Source: Actinomycetota bacterium
Lineage (GTDB): Bacteria > Actinomycetota > Actinomycetes > Nanopelagicales > Nanopelagicaceae
DNA length: 5,466 bases
Assembly (NCBI GenBank): GCA_947480375.1
Contig: CANKCX010000063.1
Coordinates: 1 to 5,466 of the forward strand
Reading direction: 5' to 3'
In this document: in pieces, positions 5,329 to 5,466 of the stretch
How positions within the stretch are numbered: position 1 is the stretch's first letter
Layout: the number at the start of each line of letters is the position of its first letter
Notes under the pieces: generated by a model
The model's input: the letters and a program-made list of their open reading frames with translations, nothing else
The model's database searches: none
Told to the model about the DNA's origin: nothing
Translations under genes and position numbers: made by a program

Positions 5329-5466
5329 TAACGCTAGTTCTTTTAGCTAGCTCTATTCCTACGACTTGGGCTTCACCAAATTATGTCTACCCAATCGATG
5401 GCTGCAAGAGCACCTATTCACAAGCCCATCACGATTATCCCGCCACAGATATTTTGACTAAAAAGG
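5307..5466 (+). CDS. Secreted M23-family peptidoglycan endopeptidase (3' partial)
   Basis: Fifty-three codons are visible before the right edge. The N-terminus is a signal peptide: MKR, a hydrophobic core (VITSLTLVLLASSI), and a likely cleavage site after Ala22 (TWA|SP). The mature protein starts with NYVYPIDGCKS and then HHDYPATDI (residues 41-49). That His...DYPA.D block resembles the first zinc-ligand motif of secreted actinobacterial M23 (LytM-type) metallopeptidases, with His42 and Asp48 as likely ligands. Such enzymes cut peptide cross-links of peptidoglycan outside the membrane. The rest of the catalytic domain (the H-x-H motif) is off the window. ATG 5307 is chosen because TGA at 5304-5306 closes the frame just before it and because it keeps the basic Lys-Arg n-region. 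A GTG at 5316 is possible but would lose that. The gene is on the same strand as the surface-protein gene, 27 bases after its stop. The M23 call rests on one motif. Confidence 0.75.
   Translation, partial: MKRVITSLTLVLLASSIPTTWASPNYVYPIDGCKSTYSQAHHDYPATDILTKK

Noticed and set aside
5288..5329. Classic intrinsic terminator after the giant gene
   Set aside because: The stem is strong but AT-rich and lacks the following run of T bases, and it overlaps the next gene's start. Termination remains possible but is not shown.

Overview
The window is almost entirely one very large gene read left to right. It enters already open at the left edge and stops at TAA 5277-5279. At least 1758 residues are visible (residue number = codon start / 3). 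The product is a multidomain, Ser/Thr-rich surface protein. A second gene on the same strand begins 27 bases later at ATG 5307 and runs off the right edge. Its 53 visible residues look like the signal peptide and first zinc-site motif of a secreted M23-family peptidoglycan endopeptidase.

The big protein has this order: a beta-sandwich domain cut by the window edge (3-422); a cadherin-like Ig-fold domain (468-827); two bacterial Ig-like repeats (837-1337); eight fibronectin-III-like repeats (1386-4082); two InlB B-type repeats (4086-4517); a charged, proline-rich linker (about 4527-4658); a small beta-rich spacer domain (about 4659-4940); and an OmpA-like peptidoglycan-binding domain (4941-5276). 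This suggests a long adhesive stalk whose C-terminal end holds the cell wall non-covalently. Every one of the eight Fn3-like repeats carries an F-C ... C cysteine pair, a pattern not expected of ordinary Fn3 domains.

Between the genes is a long inverted repeat (5288-5304 pairing with 5312-5328). It places the start codon of the second gene in a 7-base loop and uses that gene's first codons as its right arm. A good -10 box (TATCAT, 5295-5300) lies six bases before the ATG, as expected for a leaderless transcript. A leaderless message would lack the left arm, while read-through RNA from the big gene would fold over the start. This junction is the most unusual part of the window.

The organism is inferred, not proven. 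Base composition looks moderate to low in GC. The combination of Fn3-like, InlB and OmpA domains, an M23 peptidase with an HHDYPATD motif, and a probable leaderless start fits a low-GC free-living actinobacterium such as the freshwater acI/Nanopelagicales group. I found no RNA genes, mobile elements, CRISPR arrays or phage features. There is no gene-free stretch over 300 bases.
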